Shown here one piece after another: positions 1 through 9,833 of a stretch of DNA of 64,000 nt; positions within the stretch are counted from its first letter, which is position 1; each line of letters begins with the position of its first letter. The notes beneath the pieces were generated by a model that ran no database searches, had not been told where the DNA came from, and saw only the letters and a program-made list of their open reading frames with translations. The stretch comes from Limnobacter litoralis (GTDB lineage Bacteria > Pseudomonadota > Gammaproteobacteria > Burkholderiales > Burkholderiaceae_B): positions 62,001 to 126,000 of the forward strand of contig NZ_BSOJ01000009.1 of the NCBI RefSeq assembly GCF_030160455.1. Reading direction: 5' to 3'. Both the position numbers and the translations under genes were made by a program.

Positions 1-937
1 CGCCTGATCCGCCGATGACATCCAGCGGGCCCGTCACCGGAAAGGCTGCTACTGGGCAGCCACACGCCATGGCCTCTAGCAGCACCAAACCAAAGGTGTC
101 GGTCAGGCTCGGAAACACAAAGACGTCGGCAGTGCGGTAAAGCTCGGACAGCGCTGCGTGTTTCAGCATGCCGAACCAGCGCACGCCTGGAAATTTTTTC
201 TCAAGCGCCTTGCGCGCAGGGCCATCGCCGGCCACCCATTTTTCGCCTGGCAAATTCAGGCTCAAAAATGCCTCCAGGTTTTTTTCCACGGCCACTCTGC
301 CTGCATACAGGAAGACAGGCCGGGTCACCAAGGTATTGTTCAGTTGGCGAATCAGCTCCAGTTGTTGCTGATCACACGCGGTCAACGCCGCTGGCGCGTG
401 GGCCATTGAGTAGGCTGCCTTTGATGGGGCCGGGTTGAAGCACTGGGTGTCAACACCGCGTTGCCAAAGCACGCAGTTGGACAATCCACGGCTTTGCAGT
501 GTGGCAATCATGCTGGGCGTGGGCACCATGACGGCCTTGGCGGGCTTGTGGAACCAGCGAAGTAGCCGAGCCGTCCAATTGACGGGGAGGCCAAATCGCG
601 CCTTGACGTATTCCGGAAACTGGGTGTGGTAGGCCGTCGTGAAGGGAATGGACTTGGCCCGAACCAGCAATCGTGTTGCTAACCCGATTGGCCCCTCAGT
701 CACGATATGCACCGCGTCTGGATTGAAGCCTTTCAATGCACGCATCACTTCTTTCCATGGCCACAGCGCCAACCGTATTTCAGGGTAAGTGGGGCAGGGC
801 ACCGTCTTGAAAAGACCAGGGTGAATGACTTGCACTTCATGCCCCTGATCGGCAAGCTTTTGGGTCAATTGGGTCAGGGTTTGAACCACGCCGTTGACCT
901 GCGGGGCCCAGGCGTCTGTTGCGATCAGGATTTTCAT
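1..937 (-). CDS. Glycosyltransferase, GT4 family (partial, 3' end outside window)
   Basis: Retaining GT-B glycosyltransferase of the GT4 (glycosyl transferases group 1) type, similar to the alpha-mannosyltransferase MgtA group, probably acting on a cell-envelope lipid or glycan at the inner membrane. The reading frame opens with MKILIATDAWAPQVNGVV, the acceptor-side N-terminus of this family. Close to the window edge it shows FGLVLLEAMACGCPV, the E-x7-E nucleotide-sugar donor region, so only the last few dozen residues are missing. The start ATG overlaps the stop of the upstream phosphatase gene in an ATGA of four bases (934-937), so the two are translationally coupled. A GT4 enzyme next to an LpxH-like phosphatase is a common beta-proteobacterial pair. 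The sugar and acceptor cannot be told from the sequence. Confidence 0.88.
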   Translation of the reverse strand, partial: MKILIATDAWAPQVNGVVQTLTQLTQKLADQGHEVQVIHPGLFKTVPCPTYPEIRLALWPWKEVMRALKGFNPDAVHIVTEGPIGLATRLLVRAKSIPFTTAYHTQFPEYVKARFGLPVNWTARLLRWFHKPAKAVMVPTPSMIATLQSRGLSNCVLWQRGVDTQCFNPAPSKAAYSMAHAPAALTACDQQQLELIRQLNNTLVTRPVFLYAGRVAVEKNLEAFLSLNLPGEKWVAGDGPARKALEKKFPGVRWFGMLKHAALSELYRTADVFVFPSLTDTFGLVLLEAMACGCPVAAFPVTGPLDVIGGSG

Positions 938-1857
938 GCGTGCGAGTCCTCTTTTTGGTCGCTCAATTCGACGGCTTTGCGCTTTTTGACGCGATCTGAG
1001 TCCCGGTAAGGCCAATGGACGATCGAAAGATCTCCCTGAGGGCTTTCGACCAGTGCGGTCAGACTTTCAACCCAGTCCCCATCGTTGCAGTAGGTCAGGC
1101 CCTCGACTTCCTTGATTTCAGCCTTGTGAATGTGTCCGCACACCACGCCGTCATAGCCACGCTGACGCGCCTCTGCGATCAGGATGTGTTCGAACTCCAG
1201 GATGAAATTGACCGCGTTTTTGACCTGGTGTTTCAAGTACTGGCTTAAAGACCAATAGGGGTAGCCAAGCTTGATGCGAATGTTGTTGACCAAGCGGTTC
1301 AGTGTGAGTGCGAAGTTGTAAAGCGTGTCGCCGAGGTAAGCCAGCCATTTGGCGTACCGCACCACTTGGTCAAATTCATCGCCATGCAGCACCCAAAGGC
1401 GTTTGCCTTTGACTGTGACGTGCACGGTGTCATGCAGAATCGGGATTTCACCGAAGGTCATGCCGCAAAACTGACGTGCTGCCTCGTCGTGATTGCCCGG
1501 AATAAAGACCACATGTGTGCCTTTTCGGGCTTTTCTGAGCAGCTTTTGAATCACGTCGTTGTGGCTTTGTGGCCAGAACCAGCCTTTCCGAAGTTGCCAC
1601 CCGTCGATGATGTCGCCCACCAGATAGATGGTGTCGGCTTCGTGGTGGCGAAGAAAACTGAGCAGAGCGTCAGCCTGACAGCCCGGCGTGCCAAGGTGGA
1701 TGTCGGATAACCAGATTGTGCGGTGAACCGATTTGGGCAGACCCGTGGGAGGTTCTGACAAATGGTCAGTGGTGTCGTCGAACGCGAGGGTGGCAGTGGC
1801 CTGCCTGGTCAGGTTCTGGAGCGTGTCTTTTTTCATGAATGAAGTAATGGCTTTCAT
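934..1857 (-). CDS. LpxH-like metallophosphoesterase (UDP-2,3-diacylglucosamine diphosphatase family)
   Basis: Calcineurin-type metallophosphoesterase of 307 residues, nearest in motif layout to UDP-2,3-diacylglucosamine diphosphatase (LpxH). All metal-binding motifs are present: D52-x-H54 in LSDIHLG, G81-D82-x-x-D85, PGNHD at 120-124, H158 in VLHGDEFD and GHIH at 241-244. The first 45 or so residues are an extension without motifs, and an internal Met8 is a possible alternative start. It is longer than classical LpxH (about 240 residues) and belongs to the longer group that travels with a GT4 glycosyltransferase, here the overlapping next gene. A role in glycolipid or lipid A metabolism is inferred from family and neighbour; the true substrate is not certain. 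Confidence 0.85.
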   Translation of the reverse strand: MKAITSFMKKDTLQNLTRQATATLAFDDTTDHLSEPPTGLPKSVHRTIWLSDIHLGTPGCQADALLSFLRHHEADTIYLVGDIIDGWQLRKGWFWPQSHNDVIQKLLRKARKGTHVVFIPGNHDEAARQFCGMTFGEIPILHDTVHVTVKGKRLWVLHGDEFDQVVRYAKWLAYLGDTLYNFALTLNRLVNNIRIKLGYPYWSLSQYLKHQVKNAVNFILEFEHILIAEARQRGYDGVVCGHIHKAEIKEVEGLTYCNDGDWVESLTALVESPQGDLSIVHWPYRDSDRVKKRKAVELSDQKEDSHA

Positions 1858-1926
1858 GAAAACTCATTGGACACCCTCTATTTGACCCCCTCGTGACAAA
1901 TTGATGACGTTAATGTGACAAGGTGC

Positions 1927-2193
1927 TCAAGCCTCAAGGCTTTTCGGCAACCACCAGGTAAAACCATACAGCAGCGTTTTTGAAGCCACTTCCAGCGTGG
2001 GCAGGTTCTTGCCACGCAGCTTGATCAGCGCCACGGGAATTTCCAGGGCATGTAACACAGTCAGCACCAATGCCATCAGGACCAGGAAGGGCATGAACAG
2101 GCTAAGCACCATGTAAGCGGGGACAACAATCCAGAAACCGTTCAATAGTTTGCGGGCAGATTCAAAAGATTTGGGGGACAAATTCAGGGCCAT
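1927..2193 (-). CDS. Small membrane protein, DUF1145-like (uncertain)
   Basis: An 88-residue protein starting MALNLSPKSFESARKLLNG. A long hydrophobic stretch (about residues 20-55) forms one or two membrane helices, followed by a basic LRGKN segment and a second hydrophobic patch with WW. It resembles small inner-membrane proteins of the DUF1145/YhhL kind, but this is a loose resemblance. The frame stays open upstream to a TTG at 2229, giving 100 residues; I prefer the ATG at 2193 because it begins the conserved-looking part. Neither start has a strong ribosome-binding site. It lies 69 bases upstream of the LpxH-like gene on the same strand. Confidence 0.6.
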   Translation of the reverse strand: MALNLSPKSFESARKLLNGFWIVVPAYMVLSLFMPFLVLMALVLTVLHALEIPVALIKLRGKNLPTLEVASKTLLYGFTWWLPKSLEA

Positions 2194-2283
2194 GTTGACT
2201 CGAGTGATAAAAAAGTAACGGACTGACAATATTTCTTGTCAGAAGTTGTGTCAAGCAAATCGTGTAATTCGATGGGCAAAGCT

Positions 2284-2311
2284 TTGACAAAACTTTCGAA
2301 TGCTGTAGAAT
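2284..2311 (+). promoter_or_regulatory. Sigma-70 promoter of tRNA-Val
   Basis: TTGACA (2284-2289), 16-base spacer, TAGAAT (2306-2311). A GC-rich discriminator (GCGCCC) follows, as is usual for stable-RNA promoters under stringent control. The tRNA begins about 8 bases after the expected start point. Confidence 0.8.
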
Positions 2312-2325
2312 TGCGCCCTCAGCAC

Positions 2326-2402
2326 AGGCGCGTAGCTCAGTTGGTTAGAGCATCACCTTGACATGGTGGGGGTCGTTGGTTCGAATCCAATCGCGCCTAC
2401 CA
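2326..2402 (+). tRNA. tRNA-Val(GAC)
   Basis: A 77-base cloverleaf with a fully paired acceptor stem (AGGCGCG with CGCGCCT), discriminator A and encoded CCA. The D-arm is GCTCAGTTGGTTAGAGC, and the anticodon loop TTGACAT gives anticodon GAC at 2360-2362. The T-arm contains GGTTCGAATCC. The sequence closely follows the E. coli tRNA-Val2 pattern. Confidence 0.97.
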
Positions 2403-2476
2403 GAAGGCTTTCAAGCTTTCTGTGGCATATTGTGCAAAACCTTGGTTTTGGTCTTTGGGGCCAAGGCTAAAATAGA

Positions 2477-2504
2477 AAGTGCGACCTAGGCCGCACTTTT
2501 TTTT
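2477..2504 (+). terminator. Intrinsic terminator between tRNA-Val and thrS
   Basis: Stem AAGTGCG (2477-2483) with CGCACTT (2492-2498), an eight-base loop, then a run of T to 2504. It ends 38 bases before the thrS start codon. It most simply ends the tRNA transcript. It could instead act as an attenuator in a thrS leader, since no convincing separate thrS promoter lies after it. Confidence 0.8.
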
Positions 2505-2542
2505 CGTCCATCGATTTGTACCAACAAGGTAAGGGAAGAACA

Positions 2543-4450
2543 ATGCCAGTAGTCCGCCTTCCTGACGGTTCTGAACGTCAATTTGAAGCCGCTGTCACCA
2601 TTGATCAGGTTGCTGCCAACATTGGCCCCGGTTTGGCCAAGGCCGCACTGGCAGGCAAAGTCAACGGCAAACTGGTTGATACGTCTTACCGAATTGAAAG
2701 CGATGTAGACCTGGCCATTGTGACTTCGAAAGACGCTGAGGGTCTGGACCTGATCCGCCACTCAACCGCGCACCTGCTGGCTTATGCCGTCAAGCAATTG
2801 TTCCCCAGTGCGCAAGTCACCATTGGGCCGGTCATTGAAAACGGCTTTTATTACGATTTCTCCTTCGAACGCCCCTTCACGCCTGAAGACCTTGAGGCCA
2901 TTGAAAAGCGCATGCAGGAACTGGTCAAGCTGGATGAAACCGTTACTCGTGAAGAATGGCTTCGCGACGACGCAGTGGAATTCTTTAAAAAGCAAGGCGA
3001 GCATTACAAAGCAGAGATCATTGCCAGCATTCCGGGCAATGAAACCATTTCGCTGTATCGGGAAGGCGAGTTCATCGACTTGTGCCGCGGTCCCCACGTT
3101 CCGTCAACCGGCAAGCTCAAATACTTCAAGTTGATGAAGGTGTCTGGCGCTTACTGGCGCGGCAATTCAGACAACGAAATGCTGCAGCGTATCTATGGCA
3201 CCGCCTGGGCCACCAAAGAAGACCTGGCCGCTTACCTGCATCGCCTCGAAGAGGCGGAAAAACGCGATCACAGGAAGCTGGGCAAGCAACTCGACCTGTT
3301 CCACATGCAGGATGAAGCGCCTGGCCTGGTGTTTTGGCACCCCAAAGGATGGGCCATGTGGCAAGAGGTGGAGCAGTACATGCGCCGCGTCTATCGTGAG
3401 GGTGGCTACCAGGAAATTCGCTGCCCGCAGATTTTGGACCGCAAGTTGTGGGAGCGGTCAGGCCACTGGGAGGCCTATCGCGAAAACATGTTCACGACTG
3501 AATCTGAAAAACGCGACTATGCCCTGAAACCCATGAACTGCCCTGGGCATATCGAGGTGTTCAAGTCTGATCTGCGGTCCTATCGCGATCTGCCGCTGCG
3601 CTACGGCGAGTTTGGTGCATGCCACCGAAACGAGAGTTCCGGTGCACTGCACGGCATTATGCGTGTGCGCGGTTTTACTCAAGACGACGGTCATATTTTC
3701 TGCACCGAAGAGCAGGTGAAGGCTGAGGTAACCCGATTTAACCAGGATGCAATGCGGGTGTATGCCGATTTCGGTTTCACTGACATTGCCGTCAAGCTTG
3801 CTTTGCGCCCGGCAGTGCGTTTGGGCACCGATGACGTGTGGGACAAGGCTGAGGCGTCGCTGCGTGACGCGTTGACCGCCTGTGGCGTGCAATGGGAAGA
3901 GTTACCCGGCGAGGGCGCCTTCTATGGTCCGAAAATCGAGTACCACATGAAAGACAGCATTGGGCGCTCCTGGCAGTGCGGCACCATCCAAGTGGACTTC
4001 ATGTTGCCGGGGCGTCTGGGTGCCGAGTATGTGGCCGAAAACAACGAGCGCAAAGTGCCAGTGATGTTGCACAGGGCCATTGTTGGCTCTATGGAGCGAT
4101 TCATCGGCATTCTGATTGAAAACCACGCCGGCAACATGCCGCTCTGGTTGGCCCCGGTTCAAGTGGTGGTCGCCAACATCACAGAGGCGCAGTCAGACTA
4201 CGCCGCTGATGTTGTACAAATGTTGAAAAATAAAGGCTTACGCGTTGAGGCTGATTTGCGAAATGAAAAAATCAATCGTAAAATCCGTGAGCACACTTTG
4301 CAAAAAGTGCCTTACATTGCCGTGGTTGGTGACAAAGAGCGCGATGAGCGCAAAGTGGCCGTCCGCGTTCGTGGCAATGAAAACCTGGGTGCTGTGCCTG
4401 TCGAAGAATTCGTCGAGCGTCTGCTCGGCGAAATTCAAAGCCGTGGCTAG
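2543..4450 (+). CDS. thrS: Threonine--tRNA ligase
   Basis: Cytoplasmic class II threonyl-tRNA synthetase of 635 residues, the normal full length. It has an N-terminal TGS domain (about 1-60) and an editing domain with HSTAHLL and CRGPHVP. The catalytic core has motif 2 ([16 protein letters not shown]) and motif 3 ([11 protein letters not shown]), followed by a C-terminal anticodon-binding domain. The chosen ATG is preceded by AAGGGAAGA. An in-frame TTG 27 bases upstream lacks support. The infC start lies 33 bases after the stop in the same frame, so thrS and infC are very likely co-transcribed, as in many proteobacteria. Confidence 0.98.
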   Translation: MPVVRLPDGSERQFEAAVTIDQVAANIGPGLAKAALAGKVNGKLVDTSYRIESDVDLAIVTSKDAEGLDLIRHSTAHLLAYAVKQLFPSAQVTIGPVIENGFYYDFSFERPFTPEDLEAIEKRMQELVKLDETVTREEWLRDDAVEFFKKQGEHYKAEIIASIPGNETISLYREGEFIDLCRGPHVPSTGKLKYFKLMKVSGAYWRGNSDNEMLQRIYGTAWATKEDLAAYLHRLEEAEKRDHRKLGKQLDLFHMQDEAPGLVFWHPKGWAMWQEVEQYMRRVYREGGYQEIRCPQILDRKLWERSGHWEAYRENMFTTESEKRDYALKPMNCPGHIEVFKSDLRSYRDLPLRYGEFGACHRNESSGALHGIMRVRGFTQDDGHIFCTEEQVKAEVTRFNQDAMRVYADFGFTDIAVKLALRPAVRLGTDDVWDKAEASLRDALTACGVQWEELPGEGAFYGPKIEYHMKDSIGRSWQCGTIQVDFMLPGRLGAEYVAENNERKVPVMLHRAIVGSMERFIGILIENHAGNMPLWLAPVQVVVANITEAQSDYAADVVQMLKNKGLRVEADLRNEKINRKIREHTLQKVPYIAVVGDKERDERKVAVRVRGNENLGAVPVEEFVERLLGEIQSRG

Positions 4451-4483
4451 CACAAATATTATTTAGAACAAAAGAGGTTAAAC

Positions 4484-5002
4484 ATCGTAGCTGAAAAGAA
4501 ACACCGTATAAACGGTGAGATTCGCATTCCCGAAGTTCGTCTGATTGGCATTGAGGGTGAACAACTTGGCATCGTAAAAACGCTGGATGCCATACAGATG
4601 GCCGAAGAGGCCGAGGTTGATCTGGTTGAGATCGCGCCTCAAGCCACCCCACCTGTGGCCAAGCTCATGGATTACGGCAAGTTCCGTTACCAGGAGCAGA
4701 AAAAGGCTCAGGAAGCCAAATCCAAACAGAAGCAGGTTCAGATCAAGGAAATCAAGTTCCGCCCTGGAACAGATGACGGCGATTACAAGGTCAAGCTCAA
4801 GAATTTGATTCGCTTTCTTGAAGACGGCGACAAGTGCAAGGTGACTTTGCGTTTCCGGGGTCGAGAAATGGCCCACCAGGAAATTGGTGCCCGCCTGCTT
4901 GAGCGAGTGCGAACAGATCTCGATGAGTTGGCCGCAGTGGAGCAGATGCCGAAGATGGAAGGTCGGCAAATGGTCATGATGATTGCGCCCAAAAAGAAGT
5001 AA
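4484..5002 (+). CDS. infC: Translation initiation factor IF-3 (ATC start codon)
   Basis: IF-3 of 172 residues, which binds the 30S subunit and monitors start-codon and initiator-tRNA pairing. The N-domain motif [15 protein letters not shown] is followed by the IF3 signature around [10 protein letters not shown] and the C-domain ending MIAPKKK. The frame holds no ATG, GTG or TTG before residue 39, although the conserved N-domain is intact upstream of that Met. The only sensible start is ATC at 4484, six bases after an AAAGAGG ribosome-binding site. Non-AUG starts are a known hallmark of infC: IF-3 discriminates against them and so limits its own synthesis. Standard ORF callers would truncate this gene to 134 residues. 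Confidence 0.96.
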   Translation: MVAEKKHRINGEIRIPEVRLIGIEGEQLGIVKTLDAIQMAEEAEVDLVEIAPQATPPVAKLMDYGKFRYQEQKKAQEAKSKQKQVQIKEIKFRPGTDDGDYKVKLKNLIRFLEDGDKCKVTLRFRGREMAHQEIGARLLERVRTDLDELAAVEQMPKMEGRQMVMMIAPKKK

Positions 5003-5022
5003 TTAAATTCCCGAAAATACGA

Positions 5023-5051
5023 TTGCTGTTTGCAAGCCTACGCGTTATAAT
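5023..5051 (+). promoter_or_regulatory. Internal sigma-70 promoter for rpmI-rplT
   Basis: TTGCTG (5023-5028), 17-base spacer and a perfect TATAAT (5046-5051), just after the infC stop. It would give L35 and L20 a source of transcript independent of thrS-infC. Confidence 0.75.
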
Positions 5052-5059
5052 CGCGGGCT

Positions 5060-5101
5060 TGCCAAACGGCTTTTGGTTTTTATGGCCAAATTCGTTTGGC
5101 A
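5060..5101 (+). promoter_or_regulatory. Nested hairpin in the rpmI leader, candidate L20 autoregulatory site
   Basis: A perfect nine-base stem (TGCCAAACG at 5060-5068 with CGTTTGGCA at 5093-5101) encloses a second stem (TTTGG at 5072-5076 with CCAAA at 5086-5090). It lies about 95 bases upstream of the rpmI start in an unusually long infC-rpmI gap. In E. coli and Bacillus, L20 represses this operon by binding an rRNA-like structure in the leader. The position fits such a site, but the role is inferred. Confidence 0.5.
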
Positions 5102-5196
5102 GAATGTCGATCAAGACAGTGTCGAGCAAAACAGGTCTACAAGGATTTCGTCGAAATCACCTGCAAGCCGATGAGTATTCAATCAGGAGCACCAAG

Positions 5197-5394
5197 ATGC
5201 CCAAGATGAAGACCAAGAAAAGCGCCGCAAAGCGTTTTCTGGTACGCGCAAGCGGTTCAATCAAGCGTGGTCACGCTTTTAAGCGCCACATTCTTACCAA
5301 GAAGACGACCAAGAGCAAGCGTCAGCTGCGCGGTATGGAGACAGTGCATGCCTCCGATATCGGTCGTATTCGCGACATGATGCCTTACGCATAA
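5197..5394 (+). CDS. rpmI: 50S ribosomal protein L35
   Basis: Large-subunit protein L35, 65 residues, very basic, with the family opening [14 protein letters not shown] and the conserved KRQLRGM segment. The start is fixed by family length and by AGGAG eight bases upstream; the frame is open further upstream but that part is not protein-like. rplT follows after 18 bases, so the two are co-translated. Confidence 0.98.
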   Translation: MPKMKTKKSAAKRFLVRASGSIKRGHAFKRHILTKKTTKSKRQLRGMETVHASDIGRIRDMMPYA

Positions 5395-5412
5395 CTGGTA
5401 GGAGATTGAAAC

Positions 5413-5769
5413 ATGCCTAGAGTAAAACGTGGTGTAACGGCCCGTGCCCGTCACAAGAAAGTAATCGCCCAAGCCAAAGGCTTCCGCGGTCGTCGTAACA
5501 ATGTATTCCGCATTGCCAAGCAAGCGGTCATGCGCGCAGGCCAATATGCCTACCGCGACCGTCGCAACAAAAAGCGAGTATTCCGCGCCCTGTGGATCAC
5601 CCGTATCAACGCCGCTGTTCGTGAACACGGCATGACATACAGCGTGTTCATCAACGGCCTGAAGCGCGCTGCGATCGGCTTGGACCGCAAGGTACTGGCT
5701 GATCTGGCTGTGACCGACAAAGCAGCGTTTGCTGCGATCGTCAAACAGGTGCAAGCAGTGCAAGCCTAA
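5413..5769 (+). CDS. rplT: 50S ribosomal protein L20
   Basis: Large-subunit assembly protein L20, 118 residues, with an extended basic N-terminus ([18 protein letters not shown]) that threads into 23S rRNA and a globular C-terminus. In well-studied bacteria it is also the translational repressor of its own operon. TAGGAG precedes the ATG at good spacing. A strong intrinsic terminator follows 22 bases after the stop. Confidence 0.99.
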   Translation: MPRVKRGVTARARHKKVIAQAKGFRGRRNNVFRIAKQAVMRAGQYAYRDRRNKKRVFRALWITRINAAVREHGMTYSVFINGLKRAAIGLDRKVLADLAVTDKAAFAAIVKQVQAVQA

Positions 5770-5791
5770 AACGCTTTCACTCGCAGATCTG

Positions 5792-5820
5792 AAAAAAGGA
5801 ACCTTCGGGTTCCTTTTTTT
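5792..5820 (+). terminator. Intrinsic terminator after rplT
   Basis: Stem AAAAAAGGAACC with its complement, closed by a C(TTCG)G tetraloop at 5803-5808, then seven T residues. The UUCG loop is the most stable tetraloop class. It separates rplT from pheS, so pheST needs its own promoter or read-through. Confidence 0.93.
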
Positions 5821-5960
5821 ATTGCCTAAGCCATTCATTTGGTGACCTATTTTCTGGGTGGATGTGCATCTGGCCGATAAAAATTGGGCCTTGAAGCAAG
5901 TACAATCACCGTCTTACGCAAAGACACGTTCAATACTCAAAACTCTAGACGGAATCACCC

Positions 5961-6962
5961 ATGGATGCATCTTTATCCGCCATCTTGTCAGAGGCCGAAC
6001 TGGCCATGCAGGGTGCCAGCGATCCAGCTTCTCTCGAGAATATCAAGGCGCTCTATCTCGGCAAAACAGGCAAGGTTACCGAGTTGTTGAAAGGCCTTGG
6101 CCAGCTCAGCGTTGAGGAAAAGAAAACCCGTGGCAAGGAAATCAATGAGCTGAAACAGCAGGTTGAGGCAGTGTTGAATGCCCGCCGTCAGGCATTGGCC
6201 GATCAGGCCATGCAGTTGAAACTGCAGGCACAGGCCATTGATGTCACCAAGCCCGGTCGGCAGCGTGGGCCCGGTGGTTTGCATCCCGCCATGCTAACGC
6301 TCGAACGAATTGAATCCATCTTTTCGTCGATCGGGTTTGATCTCGCCGATGGCCCTGAAATCGAAACCGATTTTCACAACTTCACCGCGTTGAATACGCC
6401 CGAAAATCACCCTGCAAGGTCCATGCACGACACTTTTTACGTCGAGGGCGGTCATTTGCTGAGAACCCACACCTCGCCCATGCAGGTGCGCTACATGCAG
6501 ACCAATCAGCCTCCCATTCGGGTTATCGCGCCAGGGCGCGTGTATCGCGTGGACAGCGACGCCACGCATTCGCCGATGTTTCATCAGGTTGAAGGGTTGT
6601 GGATTGACAAAGGCGTCAGTTTTGCCGACCTGAAGGCCGTTTTTATCGATTTTCTCAAAACCTTTTTTGAAACCGACGATCTCACGATCCGCTTTCGGCC
6701 GTCGTTTTTCCCATTCACGGAACCTTCCGCTGAAATTGACATGGCTTTTACGTCAGGGCCGAACAAGGGCAAATGGCTTGAAATTGCTGGTTCTGGTCAA
6801 GTTCACCCCAATGTGTTGCGTCACGTTGGCATTGATCCCGAGGTGTACACCGGGTTCGCTTTCGGGGTAGGGCCAGATCGTCTGACCATGCTGCGCTATG
6901 GCATCAATGACCTTCGTCTCTTTTATGAAAACGACATCCGTTTTCTGCAGCAGTTCAACTAA
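5961..6962 (+). CDS. pheS: Phenylalanine--tRNA ligase alpha subunit
   Basis: Catalytic alpha chain of the heterotetrameric phenylalanyl-tRNA synthetase, 333 residues. An N-terminal coiled-coil arm (about 1-90) binds tRNA. The class II core follows, with [10 protein letters not shown] (motif 2 region) and [18 protein letters not shown] (motif 3) near the end. pheT starts 20 bases downstream. No phenylalanine-rich leader peptide like E. coli pheM is visible in the 140 bases between the rplT terminator and pheS, so the enterobacterial attenuation mechanism is not evident here. Confidence 0.98.
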   Translation: MDASLSAILSEAELAMQGASDPASLENIKALYLGKTGKVTELLKGLGQLSVEEKKTRGKEINELKQQVEAVLNARRQALADQAMQLKLQAQAIDVTKPGRQRGPGGLHPAMLTLERIESIFSSIGFDLADGPEIETDFHNFTALNTPENHPARSMHDTFYVEGGHLLRTHTSPMQVRYMQTNQPPIRVIAPGRVYRVDSDATHSPMFHQVEGLWIDKGVSFADLKAVFIDFLKTFFETDDLTIRFRPSFFPFTEPSAEIDMAFTSGPNKGKWLEIAGSGQVHPNVLRHVGIDPEVYTGFAFGVGPDRLTMLRYGINDLRLFYENDIRFLQQFN

Positions 6963-6982
6963 TTCAAATCGGATACTGTCAA

Positions 6983-9403
6983 ATGCAATTCACAGAATCG
7001 TGGTTAAAGTCCCTTGTTGAAACAACTTTGGGCACTGAAGATCTGGCTGAAAAATTGACCATGGCCGGCCTGGAAGTTGAAGAACTGAATCCGGTTGCGC
7101 CGCCTTTTCACGGGGTTGTTGTGGCCAAGGTGCTTGCCAAGGAAAAACACCCTGACGCAGATCGCCTCAGTGTGTGTCAGGTCGACACGGGTGATGGCCA
7201 AGTTCGACAAATCGTGTGCGGCGCACCCAATGTGGACGTGGGTCTAAAGGTGCCCTGCGCATTGCCCGGTGCTGTTTTGCCCGGTGATTTCAAGATCAAA
7301 CCCACCAAAATGCGCGGTGTTGAAAGCGGTGGCATGCTGTGTTCCGCCAAAGAAATTGGCATTGCAGCCGACGCTTCGGGTCTTTATGTGTTTGCTGAAG
7401 ATGCGCCCCTGGGTGCAGATGTTCGCGAATACATGGGTCTGAACGAAATGGTGTTCACCTTGAAGATGACGCCCAATCGTGCAGATTGCTTGTCAGTCTG
7501 GGGTGTTGCGCGTGAAGTTGCTGCACTCACGGGTGCCCCGTTGAAAGCCAAGGATTTCACACCCGTTCAGCCCGTCATTCAAGACACTTTGAAGGTCAAT
7601 GTCGAAGCCAAGGATTTGTGCGGTCGTTTTGTGGGTCGAGTGCTGAGTGGTGTGAACAATCATGCCAAAACACCCGCCTGGATGGTTGAACGCCTGGAGA
7701 AAGCAGGGCAGCGCAGCTTGGGCGCGTTGGTGGACATTTCAAACTATGTGATGCTTGAACTGGGTCGGCCTACACACGTGTTTGACCTTGCAAAGCTGAA
7801 AGGTGATCTGCAGGTGCGTTGGGGCCGTGAAGGTGAAGCCCTTAAGCTGCTGAACGAACAAGAGGTCAAATTGTCCCCGCGTTTTGGGGTCATTTGTGAT
7901 GAAGCGGGGCCGCAGGCACTGGCCGGTATCATGGGTGGCGATCACACCGCAGTGTCGGATGACACCACAGACATTTTCATTGAGGCCGCATTCTGGTTTC
8001 CTGCCGCCATTGCTGGCCGTGCACGAGAATTGAATTTTTCATCAGACGCTTCCCACCGCTTTGAACGCGGCGTGGATTTTCAGATGCTGCCCGAGCACAT
8101 GGAGTACATGACCCGGCTCATTTTGGAGATCTGTGGTGGCCAGGCAGGGCCCTTGGTTGATCAGGTGTTGGACTTGCCCGTTCGTAAAACCGTGCGCATG
8201 CGTCATGCCCGGGCCGAAATGGTCATCGGGATGTCGTTCACCAATCAGCAAGTTTGTGAGGTGTTTACGCGTCTGGGCTTTGAATTTGAGCAAAAGGGCG
8301 AGGCTCAGCAGGCGGAGTACCTTGTGAAGGCCCCTTCATACCGCTTCGACATCGAAATTGAAGAAGACCTGATCGAAGAACTGATTCGGGTTATCGGCTA
8401 TGAAAATCTGCCCCTGCGTGCACCAGTGGGTAAGTTGAAGATGTTGCCCTCACAAGAAAGCAAGCTGGGGCGTCACGAACTTCGCCACAAGGTGGCTGCC
8501 CTGGGCTACCAGGAAGTGGTGTCCTACAGCTTCGTGCCCGCCAGCTGGGAGTCTGATTTTGCCGGCAATGACGATCCTGTTCGTCTGTTAAACCCAATTG
8601 CGAGCCACCTTCAGGTAATGCGCTCCAGCCTAATCGGCAGCTTTGTGGATATCTTGAAGCACAACCAAAGCCACCGTGTAGACCGTCTGCGTATTTTCGA
8701 GGTGGCACGCACGTTCCGCCGGGATGAGAATGCGAAAGAGGGTGCGCTGGCCGTTCAAGGTTTCGATCAACGCTGGAAGGTCGGTGGCATGGCTTTTGGG
8801 CTGGCTGACCAGTTGCAGTGGTCCGCCGGCAACAACCGTGCACTCGATTTTTTTGATGTCAAGGGCGACGTGGAAGCCCTGCTGAACGGACTTCGAGTCG
8901 AGTTTCGGCCTGGTCAGCATCCGGCACTGCACCCTGGGCGCACTGCAGAGGTGTTCGTGAATCGCAAGTCTGCAGGTTTTCTGGGTGAATTGCATCCACA
9001 ATGGGTGCAGGCCTATGAGTTGAATTCTGCACCCGTGTTGTTCGAATTGGATGTTCAATCCATCGTTGATTTCAACTTGCCTTCGTTCAAGGACGTGTCG
9101 AAGTTGCCGGTGGTCATTCGTGACCTGGCGCTTGTGGTCGATCGCAATGTTCAAGCAGGTGAGTTGAAAAAAGCCTTGATGGATCTGAAAGATGACAACC
9201 TTTCATGGCTTAAATCGGTTATTCTTTTCGATGAGTTTGTGCCTAAAGAAGAAGGTAAAGGACTGAAAGAAAACGAGAAAAGTTTGGCTTTCAGGTTGAC
9301 CCTTCAGGCCTCAGACCGCAGTCTGACCGACGCCGATGTTGAACCTTTGCTTAAGAAAATGTTGAGTGCCGCCGAAGCCAAGTGCGGCGCTCGCCTTCGT
9401 TAA
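6983..9403 (+). CDS. pheT: Phenylalanine--tRNA ligase beta subunit
   Basis: Beta chain of phenylalanyl-tRNA synthetase, 806 residues, the usual length. An N-terminal EMAP-like tRNA-binding domain (about residues 40-150, with [10 protein letters not shown]) is followed by the B3/B4 editing region and the B5 DNA-binding-like fold. A catalytically silent class II domain and the C-terminal ferredoxin-fold anticodon-binding domain complete it. The 3' end overlaps the longest possible frame of ihfA, the classical pheST-ihfA arrangement. Confidence 0.98.
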   Translation: MQFTESWLKSLVETTLGTEDLAEKLTMAGLEVEELNPVAPPFHGVVVAKVLAKEKHPDADRLSVCQVDTGDGQVRQIVCGAPNVDVGLKVPCALPGAVLPGDFKIKPTKMRGVESGGMLCSAKEIGIAADASGLYVFAEDAPLGADVREYMGLNEMVFTLKMTPNRADCLSVWGVAREVAALTGAPLKAKDFTPVQPVIQDTLKVNVEAKDLCGRFVGRVLSGVNNHAKTPAWMVERLEKAGQRSLGALVDISNYVMLELGRPTHVFDLAKLKGDLQVRWGREGEALKLLNEQEVKLSPRFGVICDEAGPQALAGIMGGDHTAVSDDTTDIFIEAAFWFPAAIAGRARELNFSSDASHRFERGVDFQMLPEHMEYMTRLILEICGGQAGPLVDQVLDLPVRKTVRMRHARAEMVIGMSFTNQQVCEVFTRLGFEFEQKGEAQQAEYLVKAPSYRFDIEIEEDLIEELIRVIGYENLPLRAPVGKLKMLPSQESKLGRHELRHKVAALGYQEVVSYSFVPASWESDFAGNDDPVRLLNPIASHLQVMRSSLIGSFVDILKHNQSHRVDRLRIFEVARTFRRDENAKEGALAVQGFDQRWKVGGMAFGLADQLQWSAGNNRALDFFDVKGDVEALLNGLRVEFRPGQHPALHPGRTAEVFVNRKSAGFLGELHPQWVQAYELNSAPVLFELDVQSIVDFNLPSFKDVSKLPVVIRDLALVVDRNVQAGELKKALMDLKDDNLSWLKSVILFDEFVPKEEGKGLKENEKSLAFRLTLQASDRSLTDADVEPLLKKMLSAAEAKCGARLR

Positions 9404-9429
9404 AACAAATCAAGATTGGGTTATACAAA

Positions 9430-9798
9430 GTGGATCAAGTCGTACTAAATGAGAACAGGATTGATGACGTGCAAGTACAGTCCGACCGAAAAGAATTGAT
9501 TGAAGATGGTCTGGCCTCAGGCTCGCTGACCAAGGCAGAACTGGCCGAAATGCTGTTTGACAGTCTTGGTTTAAACAAACGCGAGGCCAAGGACTTTGTG
9601 GATGCGTTTTTTGATGAAATCCGCACAACCCTGGAAGCAGGCGTCTCGGTGAAATTGTCAGGTTTTGGCAATTTCCAGTTGCGAGACAAACCCCAACGGC
9701 CAGGAAGAAACCCGAAAACTGGCGAAGAGATCCCCATTGCAGCGCGCAGGGTGGTAACCTTTCATCCCAGCCAAAAACTTAAAGCTTTGGTTGAATAA
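9430..9798 (+). CDS. ihfA: Integration host factor subunit alpha
   Basis: DNA-bending IHF alpha subunit, which pairs with IHF-beta. From [26 protein letters not shown] onward it follows the family, with the DNA-intercalating loop [12 protein letters not shown] and [13 protein letters not shown] at the end. It carries about 25 extra N-terminal residues compared with the E. coli protein, as seen in Burkholderiales. The start is uncertain: GTG at 9430 gives 122 residues, while GTG at 9382 overlaps pheT and gives 138. It is relevant to the consensus IHF site at 18328-18340 in this window. Confidence 0.93.
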   Translation: MDQVVLNENRIDDVQVQSDRKELIEDGLASGSLTKAELAEMLFDSLGLNKREAKDFVDAFFDEIRTTLEAGVSVKLSGFGNFQLRDKPQRPGRNPKTGEEIPIAARRVVTFHPSQKLKALVE

Positions 9799-9833
9799 TT
9801 TTTTCTAAATTATTTAAAGTAAAGCCCGACCGT

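Noticed and set aside
5770-5960. Phe-rich leader peptide and attenuator before pheS
   Set aside because: No short frame with clustered Phe codons and no second terminator besides that of rplT.
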